Assembly (NCBI GenBank): GCA_964019695.1
Contig: OZ026519.1
Location: forward strand, 29,789,213-29,853,212
Direction: 5' to 3'
Origin: Loripinus fragilis
Lineage: Eukaryota > Mollusca > Bivalvia > Lucinida > Lucinidae
DNA length: 64,000 nt
In this document: in pieces, positions 1 to 11,151 of the stretch
Layout: each line of letters begins with the position of its first letter
Numbering within the stretch: the first letter of the stretch is position 1
Program-made: the position numbers and the translations under genes
Notes under the pieces: generated by a model
Databases searched by the model: none
Told to the model about the DNA's origin: nothing
What the model saw: only the letters and a program-made list of their open reading frames with translations

Positions 1-2539
1 AGGTAGAGTAACTTCCAAGTATCTAAGAATGTTTCCAACCACACATAATGAATAGTTAGCTTTAAAAGCTTCAATATAAAGCTCATCCAAATGGAAAGAG
101 GGTCTAGATTGTTTTAATAAATCCCCAAACCGAATTTAACATAATTCATATCCATTTCCATATTACGGATGTCAATAGCACATAATGTTTGGACTCTTTG
201 CCCAGTTGTAAGTGCCAAAAGCATTGCTAACTTCTTAGATAAATCTCTCAAAGAACAAGAATGAGAATTAACCGTTTCCAAATGCTTAAGCACCAAGGCT
301 ACATTCCAAGTCACATTGTATCTTGGTAAACTAGGTTTTCTAATAAATATCCCGCTGATGAATCTCTTTATTAAAACATGAGTTCCAATATCTCTGTTAG
401 ATACAACTCCAACAAGACTCGATATAGCTGATTTCGCAGTATTAATACCACTATAACCAATTCCACATGAAAATAGATGTGACAAAAATTTTAAAACACA
501 ATTTATATCGGGATTAAACTTATCAATTTTCTCTATCACAAAAGAGCAACCATCTTTTGATATATGTCCCATACTGTTTCTTCGTCGAAAGTCGCCACGA
601 TGATAGAATGATGTCGGCAGCGTCTGACGAAATTCCTTGCAGAGTAAGGTTTCAACAGCCAATCTCATTTTCTTCAATGGGTGTTTCTCCTCCTTGTTTG
701 GTAATGTCAGACAGAGCTCTGGTTTTGGTAATAGATATGGCTGGTGACAAGTCATTTGAAGCAGCATCACAAACCAAGGTTGAGTATGAAACACTGGAGC
801 TACAAGAGTCACTGTTGCCTGGTCCTGCATTATTTTCTGAAGTACCAATCCCAGGAGACTGAAAGGTGGAAAAATATATGCATTAAAACTAGTCCATGTC
901 AAGGAAAAAGCATTGACTGCCACTGCATTAGAGTCTGGTGTATATGACACATATTTAGAAAGTTTATGATTATCCTTAGATGCAAATAGGTCAATGTCAC
1001 AAACCCCTAACTTATCTTGAATAGTGTAAAACACTTCATCTGACAATAACCATTCTCGGTCAAAATTCCTGGATAACTTGTCAGCAATAGAGTTATCTTT
1101 TCCTGGAATGTGAAAAGCAGATATCCAAATGTTTCTGGCCATGCACCATTCCCATATTTCTTTAGTCAGCCTGTTAAGCTCCCTTTTCCGAACACCTAAT
1201 TTAGATAAATACTTAATTGCAACAACATTGTCAAGAAATAACCTTACATGAATGTCACAAAGGTTGTCACAAAAATGTTGAAGAGCTAAGAATGCTGCTT
1301 TAGTTTCTAGATAATTAATGTGATGACTCAAATCAGCCTTAGACCAAATCCCACTGACTGTAGCAAAACTGGATTTGTTAATAGCACCCCAACCTGTCAA
1401 AGAACTGTCAGATTCAATTACAATGTCTGGAGGTTTTCTGATAATAGGCTTATCTGCAGACCTAACATTGGAAATCCACCACTTAACACAATCAATACCT
1501 TCTGAAGAAAGTGACATTTCTGAATCAAAATTACCACAAACTCCTTTAAGAGCAGCGTCTTTCTCTATTTCAAGTGGTTTATAAAACAATGGGGCATATT
1601 GAACACCTGGGTCACTAGCCACCATTTTCCCAATAAGTTTGGCCAAATCTCTGATAGAAATTTTATCATAGCTTAGAATGATCAAACACTTTTTAACAAT
1701 ATCTTCAGCTTTTTCAGGCGTAAGCCTAATCTTCATTGACACAGAGTTAATAATAAATCCAACAAAAACAATTTCTTGTGTTGGAAAAAGAACTGATTTT
1801 TCTGGATATACAGTAAAACCTAACTATCAACCAGCTGGACAGTCTCAAAAATATTCTCTGCACAATCTTCCCTTGTGTCACCTTTTAAGAGACTGTCATC
1901 AATGTATGACACATTATTATGCCCAATATTCCGAAGAGATGAGAAAACGGGTTTCATAATCTTGGTATAAACACGAGGTGCGGAAGATAAACCATTTGCC
2001 AGGACTGTGAAGGCAAAGTACAGACCATGCCACCAATAAACAAGCCACCCTTGGCTTTCAACAGAGACCGGAATTGAAAAATAAGCTTGTTTCAGGTCGA
2101 TACAACCAAAAAAGCAATTAGGAGTAACGATAGTCAATGCAGATTTTAAAGTCTCCATTTTAAAATGCAACTTATCCACATAGTCATTTAAATTCTTAAG
2201 ATTAAGAATAAGTCTGTAAGAACCGTCTCATTTAGGTCTAAGAAAAATGGATGACACATATTTTACTTCATCTCTAGTAATAGGGCGGATAACATGCGCA
2301 CTCAAAAGTTTATCAATTTCTCGAGACATCACAATTTCTTCAGTAGAATTAAAAATAATTTGTCTTTTTGTCAAACATTCAGGTGGAACTTCCTCAAATT
2401 CAATGTCATATCCAAATTGAACTATATTTAAAACCCAATTATCAGAGGTAATATCTTCCCAATCAGAAACATGTGAAGAAATTTTCCCCCCAACAAAGTT
2501 ATCAGGTAAATTTTTAAGATCAAAAATCTTAGTTGACAC
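1..2539 (-). pseudogene. DIRS-like RT / RNase H / methylase-like / tyrosine recombinase polyprotein, three lesions
   Basis: Segment 2539-2228 reads the start of the RT ORF and ends FLRPK then TGA. The same frame continues with DGSYRLILNLKNLN, so the TGA is a nonsense lesion in the RT fingers. Segment 2179-1820 carries the RT palm, with the catalytic box as SYIDD. A one-base shift near 1825 moves the frame, and the protein resumes as LGFTVYPEKS and runs to 114. That long segment has an RNase H region (ESDSSLTGWGA, ETKAAFLALQHF, DNVVAIKYL, HIPGKDNSIADKLSR). After it come a stretch with DIDLFAS and FPPFS, where DIRS elements carry a Dam-like methylase region, and the recombinase with its conserved first arginine in TGQRVQTL. 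A second shift near 120 is followed by DLLKQSRPSFHLDEL in another frame up to base 1. The catalytic H-R-Y part lies outside the window. This copy cannot make a full polyprotein. Confidence 0.85.
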
Positions 2540-2595
2540 AACACTTACTTTATTGTCTTTATCGTCATTGGCTGGAAATTGGTCTTGAATGATAT

Positions 2596-4089
2596 TTACT
2601 GTTTGCGGCCCACTCCCTGGGGTTTCACCTTCTTGTGAAAACGGGCCCTCTTGTCCAAAAAAGACTTTTGCTTTTGATTTCGATCAGAATTCCGGTCAGA
2701 TCCATACCTCTGAGTCTGATAGCGCTTGCTGGTTTTGTAAAAATGAGAAGGTTTCTTATGTCCAGAAATATTCTGTGTCATCTTCCTACCCTCATTTAGA
2801 TCTTTAATTTGCTTTTGTAAATTGTTCCCAAAAAGATATTCCGTAACTGGAGTGGTAGGTGTACACAGTTTTTTGTATGGCCTAGAAACTGCTGGTTTTA
2901 ATAGCAACCGTCTGATATATGATTTATCCTTGTGTGCATAAGCCAAATCAAAGATTTCTTCTGCATCACTTTTATCAAGACATTTGTTCATAATTTGCAC
3001 AATAGGGATCATACTTTTTGTCATAAGCTTCTGATTTTTATATAACAGCTTCTCATTATTTTTAAAGTCACCTGAAAGACAGTCAGAATTCCACAGTTCT
3101 GGATTCAACAAAGGAGTCCGGATCCAATCACAATTTTCTGGTTTAAGGTATTTATTCATGAGATCTCGACTGGCAGAAGCCGAAAAGGTAGCCTTCATGC
3201 CACTGTTTACTGTTTTGGCTAGATCTTCATTTATTTTTTCACCGTATGAATCAGTTGCTTCAAATTCTTTAGCCATTTTAGAAAGTTTATCCATTTTTGA
3301 ATAATGTTTGTCACTAACTGATGCTTTCGCAGTTAATTTGTCTGATGTATTAGAACAGCCTTTGACAGTTGACAAGTCACTAAAGGAAGGCATTTGAAAC
3401 CCATCCTCTGTTTGTCCATCTTCACTACCAGACCACACATCAAGTTCTTCAGACGAGATGTCTGAAAGAGCGTCATCAGAGTCACTGATTTCATGACGGA
3501 CACGACGCTTTTTCTTAGGAGAAACCTCACGAGAGTCGTCATGTGAAACCTGTTTATTAGACGAACTTAACGATGCTAGCTTCTCTTCGAGGCTCTTCAC
3601 AGTTTGCTGCAGCTGGCTTAATTCATTTGTATGCTGCGCTTGGCCGTAATTCCCAAAATAACCAGGGTTATACGGATTAAAACTGAAAGTTGGCCACTGT
3701 TGTGGAGGCTGCCATTGTTGAGAATCAAATCTCGCTCTCGCGATAGTCTCGGGTCTCGCGTGATTAGAGCCGGTTGCCAAGGATGACGTCATTCGTTGAC
3801 AATCCTCGCTAAATGTCACCATCGACGTTTGTTTAGGCAACCTTGAAAGTCCTTGCCCAAAAGGGTATAATGGCGGTCGAATGAAACTTCCACAAGTTGG
3901 TGAAAAGTTTGAAAAATCCATATATGGAAAAGCACTATTTTGACCAGCCAAATTGGATGTGGAACCCGAGTTTAATCCACTGGTAGAAGCGCCTGCTACG
4001 GGTGGCACTAAATACCACAAACCACCACAAACCACCGCAAACCACCGCAAACCACTACACAAACCACTACACAAACCACCACAAACCAC
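2596..4089 (-). CDS. DIRS-like ORF1 (gag-like protein)
   Basis: A 497-codon open frame lies just upstream of the RT frame on the same strand, in the place of the structural ORF of DIRS-like elements. The first 30 or so residues (Cys/Gly/Leu-rich) are only a translated ACCACAAA microsatellite. The first sensible start is the methionine at 3921, giving about 441 residues, although the true start may have been lost. Visible parts in order: a Gln/Pro/Phe-rich segment, a predicted coiled coil (LQQTVKSLEEKLASL), a basic patch (SPKKKRRVRH) that could be a nuclear signal, an acidic Ser/Asp/Glu segment, a central helical region, and a basic C-terminus rich in Lys, Arg and Gln. No zinc knuckle is seen. 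It is intact although the downstream polyprotein is broken. Confidence 0.7.
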   Translation of the reverse strand: MVCGGLCSGLCSGLRWFAVVCGGLWYLVPPVAGASTSGLNSGSTSNLAGQNSAFPYMDFSNFSPTCGSFIRPPLYPFGQGLSRLPKQTSMVTFSEDCQRMTSSLATGSNHARPETIARARFDSQQWQPPQQWPTFSFNPYNPGYFGNYGQAQHTNELSQLQQTVKSLEEKLASLSSSNKQVSHDDSREVSPKKKRRVRHEISDSDDALSDISSEELDVWSGSEDGQTEDGFQMPSFSDLSTVKGCSNTSDKLTAKASVSDKHYSKMDKLSKMAKEFEATDSYGEKINEDLAKTVNSGMKATFSASASRDLMNKYLKPENCDWIRTPLLNPELWNSDCLSGDFKNNEKLLYKNQKLMTKSMIPIVQIMNKCLDKSDAEEIFDLAYAHKDKSYIRRLLLKPAVSRPYKKLCTPTTPVTEYLFGNNLQKQIKDLNEGRKMTQNISGHKKPSHFYKTSKRYQTQRYGSDRNSDRNQKQKSFLDKRARFHKKVKPQGVGRKQ

Positions 4090-4090
4090 T
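4013..4090. repeat. ACCACAAA / ACCGCAAA microsatellite
   Basis: About eight to ten degenerate copies of an ACCAC(A)AACC word lie at the 5' border of the DIRS ORF1. They create a spurious N-terminal extension of that frame. Confidence 0.85.
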
Positions 4091-4389
4091 CCAAATCACA
4101 CATAACTCATATAAAACAGTTGTAAATCAAATATTTAAACCTAAACTTAAAAAATTAAGTGTGATTAAAGTATTCTGCGGTAATAAAGCAGAGACCAAAA
4201 TGAAACTATATTTTCTCCCCAAGCAATATTCCATATGTGATATAAAAACTTTTTTTTGAACAAATAATAAACTGGAAGTACATTCAAACAAAATTTTAAA
4301 AGTGATGTAAATGTTTCTTTTCAAAATGTTAGCCAAAAAAATTTAACTTTAAAAAAATAACCTTTATTTTATTTGATTTATGATTTAAA

Positions 4390-4960
4390 CCTTAAATTCA
4401 GTTGGCCTTTTTGTACATGTTCGATACAGTGAAACGAGAAATGATTAAAAAAAAACAAGGGGCTCTCAATAAGCCCATGCCACTCTCCTGAGTTCTTCGC
4501 CTCATGGTTTCAGAGAAATTCTTTTTATTATGAGTATATGGGAGCAAATGACCTGGGGTATGGCCAATTTGGACCCAAGGGACATGGTTTATATAGGAGA
4601 CCATTAAGCATTGCTACATACTAAATATAGTAAGCAGCTGCTGTTGAACCTATGGTTTTAGAGAAAAAGATTTCTTTAAAAGTTTACTCTATCATGTCTA
4701 TGGAACTTCCAAGCTAATGACCCCCAGGTTGTGGTCAATTTGGATCTCATGGGCATGGTTGGCAGGACTTATGTAGTTATGTAGTGGACCACTAGACATT
4801 GCTATATTCTGATAATATTAAAGCTGTGAGCCTCATGGTTTCAGAGATCTTTAAAATTTAAAAATTGTAACTCTATGGGAGCTTTTGATTCCCAAGACAT
4901 GGCCTGTTTGGATCCCAGGCCTGAGGGCTTGATTGGCAGTATTTATGTAGGGGATTTTTT
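4390..4960. repeat. Dispersed intronic repeat, two to three tandem-like copies
   Basis: Recurring words are 'ggccaatttggac', 'catggttggcagga', 'ggaccactagacattgctac' and 'catggtttcagag'. The same family recurs near 7030-7150, 24040-24330, 25270-25505 and 26822-27180. The longest open frames in it are short and not conserved between copies. No gene is seen here. Confidence 0.7.
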
Positions 4961-5216
4961 AAGATTTTAATTAATGATCATATTTATGATACCAAATGTT
5001 TATTTGACATGTTTGAGCCTAAACCACATTTGAATAATAAAAAGCATATTTTGGGGTTTTAAAAAATGAAACTTGCACTGTTTGAGGACAGTGTATAATA
5101 TATGCAATCAGTATCCTACCTACAGGTAGTTCTGTTAATTAGCACCTGATGCCTATCTGATTACCCAATTAGTCAATTATATTCAGGCCCATTGGAGCTA
5201 ATTGATTCAATGGTTG
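4959..5216 (+). repeat. Left arm of a long inverted repeat (partner 8069-8411)
   Basis: This arm (starting TTAAGATTTTAATTAATGAT) is repeated in inverted orientation at 8411-8069. Shared words include 'gataccaaatgtttattt', 'ggcccattggagctaatt' and 'gcacctgatgcctatctgat'. The outer ends look like terminal inverted repeats of about 250-340 bp. A target duplication was not found. Confidence 0.8.
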
Positions 5217-5599
5217 TAGTCTACTGCATTATCTAAAATACAATGTAGGATGAGACTACATGCCTAGTCTTTATATCAAAAATTAAAAACTTTACAAATA
5301 TCAGACTGCATCTAACATTATTCCGAGCATCATAGGCTCAGATGAGACTGCACATGGGCATATTCTCGCAAGAACATCCACTGCTTACAAGAAACAAGAG
5401 GGCCCATTGGCCCTGGATCACTCACCCGAGTTCTTGTCACAAGGAGAGGATGTTAACCACAAATTATGAATCGCATTTCTCCAACACTTACATGTAAGTC
5501 CATCTTTGGTATCACTCAGATCATAACTATAAAGACTATAAATTTGCTTAGTTCAATCAAAATAGACTTATCTGCACAATTTCAATGTTTGACATTTTA

Positions 5600-5725
5600 C
5601 CCAGCCCAAAGGTCATGGGTGTGCATAAGGTCAGCCTTGCATAATGTTATACACTTTTTTCCCTTTAATTTGTTATGCATCATGACTTTCTTCAGACAAA
5701 ACAAGACCAATCTCTGCTCTGGACC
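5600..5725. repeat. Single unit of the 'ggggtcatgggtgtg' repeat family
   Basis: The unit reads 'ggtcatgggtgtgcataagg', a spacer, then 'ccctttaatttgttatgcat' and 'catgactttcttcagac'. The same unit occurs at 6775-7025 and expands into an array at 28915-29930. Confidence 0.65.
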
Positions 5726-5729
5726 TGTG

Positions 5730-6690
5730 CCGCTGGTGCACATCTTCAATGTGTGAACATTCATTATGCAAAGTTTGAATATAAAGGAATGATAACTATT
5801 TGAAAAACGCATTACACACAAATAAACAATATAAGCACTCCGAAGGTAATAATGTCTACAATTCCGAAATATTATCAAATGGGCACAAAATATAGGGTGC
5901 AACATGTTCAATGTGTGAGCAAATTTGAACATGAAGAAATGAAAACTGCTGAAGTCACAGATTACACAAACCAGAAACCGCCTAAGCATTTCCGATGGAT
6001 AAAATTCAAATTCTAAGTTCAACAGACCTAAAAAATAAGAAAATGTTTATCAAATGTGCGCAAAATATGAGGTGCTCATATTCAATAGGCAAAGTTTGAA
6101 TATTAAGGAATGAAAACTTTTGGAGTTACAGATTATACAAACCAGACTCCCTCTTAGCATTTTACAGAAAAAAATGTCTAAGTTCAGGACCCCCAAAAAT
6201 GAAAATAAATTTATCAAATGTATACAAAATAGACGGTGCACATCTTCAATGTATGAACAATCATCATGCAAAGTTTGAATACAAAGGAATAAAAACTGTT
6301 GAGTTCAGATTACACAAACCAGACACCCCCAGCGCATTTCGGATGGAAAAATGTCTTAAGTTCAACGGAAAAAGTGTCTAAATTATAATTATCAAATGTG
6401 CACAAAATAAGAGGTGCACATCTTCAATGTGTGAATAATCATTAGGCAAAGTTTGAATATAAGGAATGAAAACTTTTGGAGTTACAGATTACACAAACCT
6501 GACACCCCTATGCATTTCGGATGCGGAAAATGTCTAAGTTCAACACCCGTAAAAATGAGAAAATATTTATCAAATATGCACAAAATGGGAGATGCACATC
6601 TTCAATCTTCAATGTATGAACAATCATTAGGCAAAGTTTGAATATAGAGGAATGAAAACTGTTGGAGTTATAGATTACACAAAAGTGTTG
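5730..6690. repeat. Tandem array, about six units of 165-180 bp
   Basis: Units begin 'ggtgcacatcttcaatgtg' at about 5734, 5894, 6069, 6234, 6412 and 6590. Each contains 'caaagtttgaatataaagga', 'acagattacacaaacc' and 'gcatttcggatgg'. Divergence between units is high, so this is an old array. Open frames in it do not agree between units. Confidence 0.8.
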
Positions 6691-7150
6691 TGGACAGACT
6701 AACAGACGGACGGATGGACGGAGTGGACCCACTACTAGACCTGCTTTTGCTAAAGCGACGCAGGTAAAAATTGTTTTGACCTTCTGATCGCATCTGGGGT
6801 CATGGGTGTACAAAAGGGCAGAATATATGCTTGCAGTGTGTTCTCTGCTTCATTCCCATTAATTTTACATGCAATATGATTACTTTCAGAAAAGAAAAAA
6901 AATTGACCCTTTGACCCCACCCCAGGGGTCAAGGGTGTGTGTAAGGGCAAAACATTTGCTAGCATGTTATTGTATGCTTCATTCCCTTTTAATTTGATAT
7001 GCAACATGACCATATTCTGAAAAAGTTAATTTTATACAAGCCTATGTGGCCCCTGCAACGGGCCCATTATTGGCCCCAGGGACATAAGTTGAACAAACTT
7101 GGTAGAGGTCCACTAAGTGATGCTACATGTATATGCTATACTAGAGGATT
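6690..7150. repeat. Dispersed repeats: GGAC-rich tail, 'ggggtcatgggtgt' units, 'ggcccattattggcccc' unit
   Basis: A 'gacagactaacagacggacggatggacgg' type tail at 6690-6725 marks the end of the preceding repeat. Two units of the 'ggggtcatgggtgt...ccctttaatttgatatgcaacatgac' family follow (6775-7025), then a unit of the 'gtccactaagtgatgctacat' family. No coding signal. Confidence 0.6.
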
Positions 7151-8068
7151 TGAAAACGCATCACCATATTTCTAGATATACACATGCAGATTTGTGCACC
7201 TCCGAATATTGACCTAATTTGTTGACTCGTTTTAATTTTCTAATGTGGTTTACTATCAGTCTCCGAAAATACCGACCATTCATAATTGCTTCTGAGTGAC
7301 AGACAAAAGTCAGCCTGATCATCTAAGATTGCCTCATTTTTTTTTTACCTTCAATATACAGCTGTTGTTATGGCAGTATGGATGGGTCAAAACTTCAAGT
7401 GGTCCAAAATTATAGCTGACAGTTGCATAGCCATACATTTAAGGGCCTAGGAAACCAAGATCTTTTAGAAACTTTGTCATATGTACAGGACATATTGACT
7501 TCCGGATGAAAATTGAGCAGCCTTAAAAACGAATTGCTGAGACTGCTCTTGTCTAAATTGTGAGGTCTCTTATATGCAGTCTGCTTGATAGGTCAATGCA
7601 TTGAGGGTATGACTGTTTTGGGATAGATTTCCGGTCGTTCCACCAAGTTACATAAAACTTGTCAGAGAGGTGTATAGACTAAGAATATATTATTATTAGG
7701 TACAATTTTTAGGGATGTTGCATTGCTAGTTACAGAGGTATCACGCCAGCTTCAGAACTTTGGATCATCCCTCAAACATATGATTTTTTTGCTGATTTGT
7801 CAAGTTTTCATTCACATTCTCTTTGTCCTCCATGTTGATAGTGGTTGTAGTTTGTCCTACTTTTTACTGACCAATGACTGACAGTTACTATTTTTAGCAA
7901 AAAATCGATTGATCGACCACACATATTTAATCCATCAGAAATATCAATTCTACATGTCTCTATAAGCTGACAAATGATATAAAGACTAGACATGTAGTCT
8001 GGACCTACACTGTTTTTTATGATGTCTGGATTTTAGTTATGCAGTAAAACTAAAACCATGCTGGGAAA
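7151..8068. other. Non-coding interior of the long inverted repeat
   Basis: This is AT-rich sequence between repeat families. There are no supported exons, no transposase-like frame and no obvious tandem structure. The inverted repeat that encloses it is therefore probably non-autonomous or a chance pairing of two solo copies. Confidence 0.5.
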
Positions 8069-8411
8069 ACCATTGAATCAATTAGCTCCAATGGGCCTGA
8101 ATATAATTGACTAATTGGGTAATCAGATAGGCATCAGGTGCTAATTAACAGAACTACCTGTAGGTAGGATACTGACTGCATATATTATACACTGTCCTCA
8201 AACAGTGCAAGTTTCATTTTTAAAAACCCCAAAATATGCTTTTTATTAATGAAATGTGGTTTAGGCTCAAACATGTAACTAAGATTTGAATGTTATTCTT
8301 GATTTTACAGGCTCTCTCTATATGTTAAAATGAGAATCAAATTTTTCATCTGATAAAAATAATCAAATAAACATTTGGTATCATAAGTATGATCATTAAG
8401 TAAAATCTTAA
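8069..8411 (-). repeat. Right arm of the long inverted repeat (partner 4959-5216)
   Basis: This is the reverse complement of 4959-5216, with an extra segment of about 85 bp near 8275-8360. The outer end reads 'gatcattaagtaaaatctta', matching the start of the left arm in reverse. Confidence 0.8.
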
Positions 8412-9532
8412 TGGAACAAAAAACATGAATAGAAATCTTTTTATCACCAAAAAAATTACATTTAACCCTTAGCCTGCCAGTCACTACTTGTCATCTGCTC
8501 TCTTATCTGTTTATTCACCAGCACGTCAGCGCTGGTGATATACGTTAGTAAACTTCCATTGGGCGCGTGTTCGATTCAGGCCTGTTCCATTAGCAAATTG
8601 CGGAAATGAATCAGGTGTTAACTCCCAAACAGCAGTGTCTTTTACAGTTCTTTCTCAGACTCCCTGTAGACCAAGTTACTTCCAAAATTCCATCATTGCG
8701 TGAGCGATGTTGATATACTTTGGATACTGGATTGCTTCTAAAAGCGAAAAGGCCTATTAGAGACCTTACCATTGAGCGAGAATCCTGATCAATTATGGGC
8801 CCTTTGGAAATTCTAGACTAAATGTGACGAAATATCTAGATGCAGATGGGTCAGTTTCAATATGCCCCCTAGGCATTATGTGCATTGACTTCGATTGAGG
8901 AATACGGTTGAATGACCTAATACATACAGCTGGGGAGGGGGTTAACTCTACAATTATTCAGTGTGTTCATGAGCAGAGTCTTACTGGAATATGCATATTT
9001 CCTGTCTTTTATTTGCTTCCAATGGATCACCTATGTACAAATCTTTAACTAAAGCAAAAAATACTCAGAGCTTGAAGCCCATGAAACACTGAAAAGAGTT
9101 GCTTCAGCAAATGCAATAATAAAACACTATAAAAGTTCTTCTTTAATAATTGTAAAACGCCATGCGATGGTTCTAAGCTTTTTGAAAAGCTAACCTTGTG
9201 TTCTTTAAGGTAGCCTTTATTGCAAACAATATGGACCCAGATCAGGCTGCCCCCAATCTGATCAGGGTTCATATTGCCTGCTTTCATGAAAAAATCTATT
9301 TTGAAGTGCACTTGCAGACATGTATATATTCCCAAACACAGAAAACATTTAAATTCCAATAAAAAACACTGCTAATAACAGGCCATGATACTGAATCAGG
9401 CTCGCAGATCCACGCTCTGAAGCTGATCACATGACTGGGTCACATGTTCACTCAGATAATCCCTTATTTGGTAGCTGGGATAAACAAAATTAAGCTCTAT
9501 AAATTTAAAGCTACTTTTATTTGAGCCAGTGC
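8412..9532. other. Intronic/intergenic sequence, little recognisable
   Basis: There is one GATCAG-type hairpin at about 9225-9285 ('atggacccagatcaggctgc' facing 'ctgatcagggttcat'). The rest shows no repeat that recurs in this window and no supported exon. Confidence 0.5.
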
Positions 9533-9759
9533 ATGAGATTTCCAACAATGTGGTATGTGCAACCAGCAAAGGCTAAGACCAGCCTGTGCATACACACAGT
9601 CTGATCAGAGCCTTTGCTTGTCCCTTGAATATTCTATGAGTGTTAAGCTACTGACCAAACATCTTTTGGATGTTCTAAGCTTAAAAGGAGGCTGCACATG
9701 CTCGTCTAAGTATACACTTGTCAAAATGCTACATTGTTGGAAATCACATGTCACAGCTC
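9533..9759 (-). mobile_element. MITE, 'GAGCC-GTGACATG' family, copy 1
   Basis: The 227-bp element has terminal inverted repeats of about 30 bp. The outer ends are GAGC...GCTC, followed by CATGAGATTTCCAACAATGT and its mirror. It is flanked by a perfect 4-bp target duplication ATTT (9529-9532 and 9760-9763). It is inserted in the opposite orientation to the copies at 15839 and 20015, judged by the position of the 'tttgacaagtgtagactcag' segment. No coding capacity. Confidence 0.9.
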
Positions 9760-10255
9760 ATTTCATTAATAACATGGATTTATTGTGAGGATGAAAATGT
9801 GTGGATCTCGATCAGGATTTAAACATTTTGATTTCTTTTTAAATCAGAGCACAGTATGCATATTACATACAAGTCAAATTATGTAGGTAAATTTTTTAAT
9901 ATTATAAAGGGTTTTTTTTTATTAAAAAAAAAAAAACATCAGTGAAAACCTGTGTTGAAATAAATGGAACATTAACCCTTGTCCTGCTAAACCTAAATTT
10001 ATTCTTTTTTTGAAAACATTGTAGATCCAGATCAGCTGTCAGACTTCTGACAATGTCATCTGATCAGGATCCCAACTGTTGTGTTCATCTCTGATGAAAA
10101 ATACATGATTACTAATTGAATGCCACAGGTGGACAGGACAAAAATTGGGGAGGCGAGCAGGCTGACAATGGTTAAAGGTATAACAAGAGCCTCAATGCAA
10201 GAAAACCAGACTATGTTGCAGGCAAATTTGTGTCAAAATAAATGTTTTTGAAACA

Positions 10256-10446
10256 ATTTTATCACATGACGTCGCGTCTGGGAGTGAAAAAATGCCATGC
10301 ATTACAATAAAAAAAACACTAGTGGTTTATAGATTTTCGGGAAACGTTATGACGTCCATAACAACGTTGTACATCATAACAAAATTATTACGTTTTTACG
10401 CCAGAAATGAGACTTCAAAGTAATCTTAATGTCATATGATAAATAG
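10256..10446. mobile_element. Small TIR element, 'TTTATCACATGACGTC' family
   Basis: The termini are 'tttatcacatgacgtc' and its mirror 'aatgtcatatgataaa'. The interior has 'gtctgggagtga' and 'cactagtggttta'. Related copies lie at 34247-34445 and, truncated, at 14370-14450. It is non-coding. Confidence 0.65.
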
Positions 10447-10582
10447 AATCTAACATTCGTGCTCTTGTATTATTGAATTTATTTAACTTGTTGCAAAAAA
10501 GATAAAATGCTTGGCAAGCCTTGCATTTTATCTCTTTTCCCCAACTCGTTTAATAAATTCAATAAAACATGAGCACTAATGT
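10447..10582. repeat. Long imperfect stem-loop
   Basis: Arms of about 60 nt pair across 'gcttggcaagccttgc': the left arm 'gtgctcttgtattattgaat...agataaaatgc' faces 'gcattttatct...attcaataaaacatgagcac'. It is AT-rich. It may be a small palindromic transposon. Confidence 0.75.
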
Positions 10583-10897
10583 AAGATCCTCTATGTATTG
10601 GACAGTACCCAAGTTGTTTAATGTACCAGATTAAATAGCAATCTAGGGATTTCAAACACTTTCAAAATTAGAAAATGAAAAAAAAATAGAACTGCAGTAA
10701 CTCATCAACAGCAATCATTTTTAAGTTTTATACTGTTTTCCAATTTATTGCATCGTGATCTGGTAATTATGTGCAGAAATTGGAATCTGCAACCAAAGCA
10801 TGCCTCTTCGAACATACAGCCTTCAGCTCATGTGAGTTTAAAATGGAGAGGAGTGTAGCATATATTATCCAACGTGGTAAGGGTTAAGTCCAGTAAC

Positions 10898-11128
10898 ATG
10901 GGTGAAAGTTCAAAATTTCCAAAATCCTGAACTGTTTTAAATCAAATCTTAAAACTTGCAGTATGCATGCAAATATCAACAATTTCTAGTTAAATGGTCT
11001 TTAGATAAACTGAAAATAAATTAAAGCTATTAGAATCTCCCAAATTCAGGATTTTGAGGCTGACTTTCTTTGGAAAGTCAGCCTCAAAATCCTGAATTCA
11101 GGATTAATCCTGAAAACTTTCACCCATA
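10898..11128. repeat. Palindrome-bearing element just downstream of M1AP exon 5
   Basis: Ends 'gggtgaaagttcaaaatttc' and 'cctgaaaactttcaccc' form an outer inverted pair. Inside lies a perfect 26-bp-arm palindrome: arms 11043-11068 and 11073-11098, with a 4-nt loop. It starts only 24 bp into the intron after the exon 5 donor, so the nascent RNA could fold a hairpin next to that donor. Confidence 0.8.
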
Positions 11129-11151
11129 CAGTAAGGGTTAAGTTCACTCAC

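Larger units (their letters stand above)
1..4089 (-). mobile_element. DIRS-like tyrosine-recombinase retrotransposon, degenerate, cut by the left edge
   Basis: The strand-minus order is a gag-like ORF, then reverse transcriptase, RNase H, a Dam-methylase-like stretch, and a tyrosine recombinase. This is the order known for DIRS-like elements, which integrate by a recombinase rather than a DDE integrase. The copy is broken: there is an in-frame TGA at 2228-2230, a frameshift near 1825 and a frameshift near 117-128. The recombinase runs off the window at base 1, so the 3' inverted terminal repeat and internal complementary region cannot be seen. The right limit is uncertain. The ORF1 open frame fades into an ACCACAAA-type microsatellite at 4013-4090. 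It may lie in a downstream intron of the M1AP gene on the same strand. Confidence 0.85.

Noticed and set aside
4012..4089. Cys/Gly/Leu-rich N-terminus of the DIRS ORF1
   Set aside because: It is a translated microsatellite, so a start near 3921 is more sensible.
10795..10870. Possible next M1AP exon on the minus strand (HELKAVCSKRHALVADSNFC frame)
   Set aside because: Faint likeness to the Cys/Leu segment of vertebrate M1AP, but there is no acceptor, the phase does not match exon 5 and a stop follows at once.
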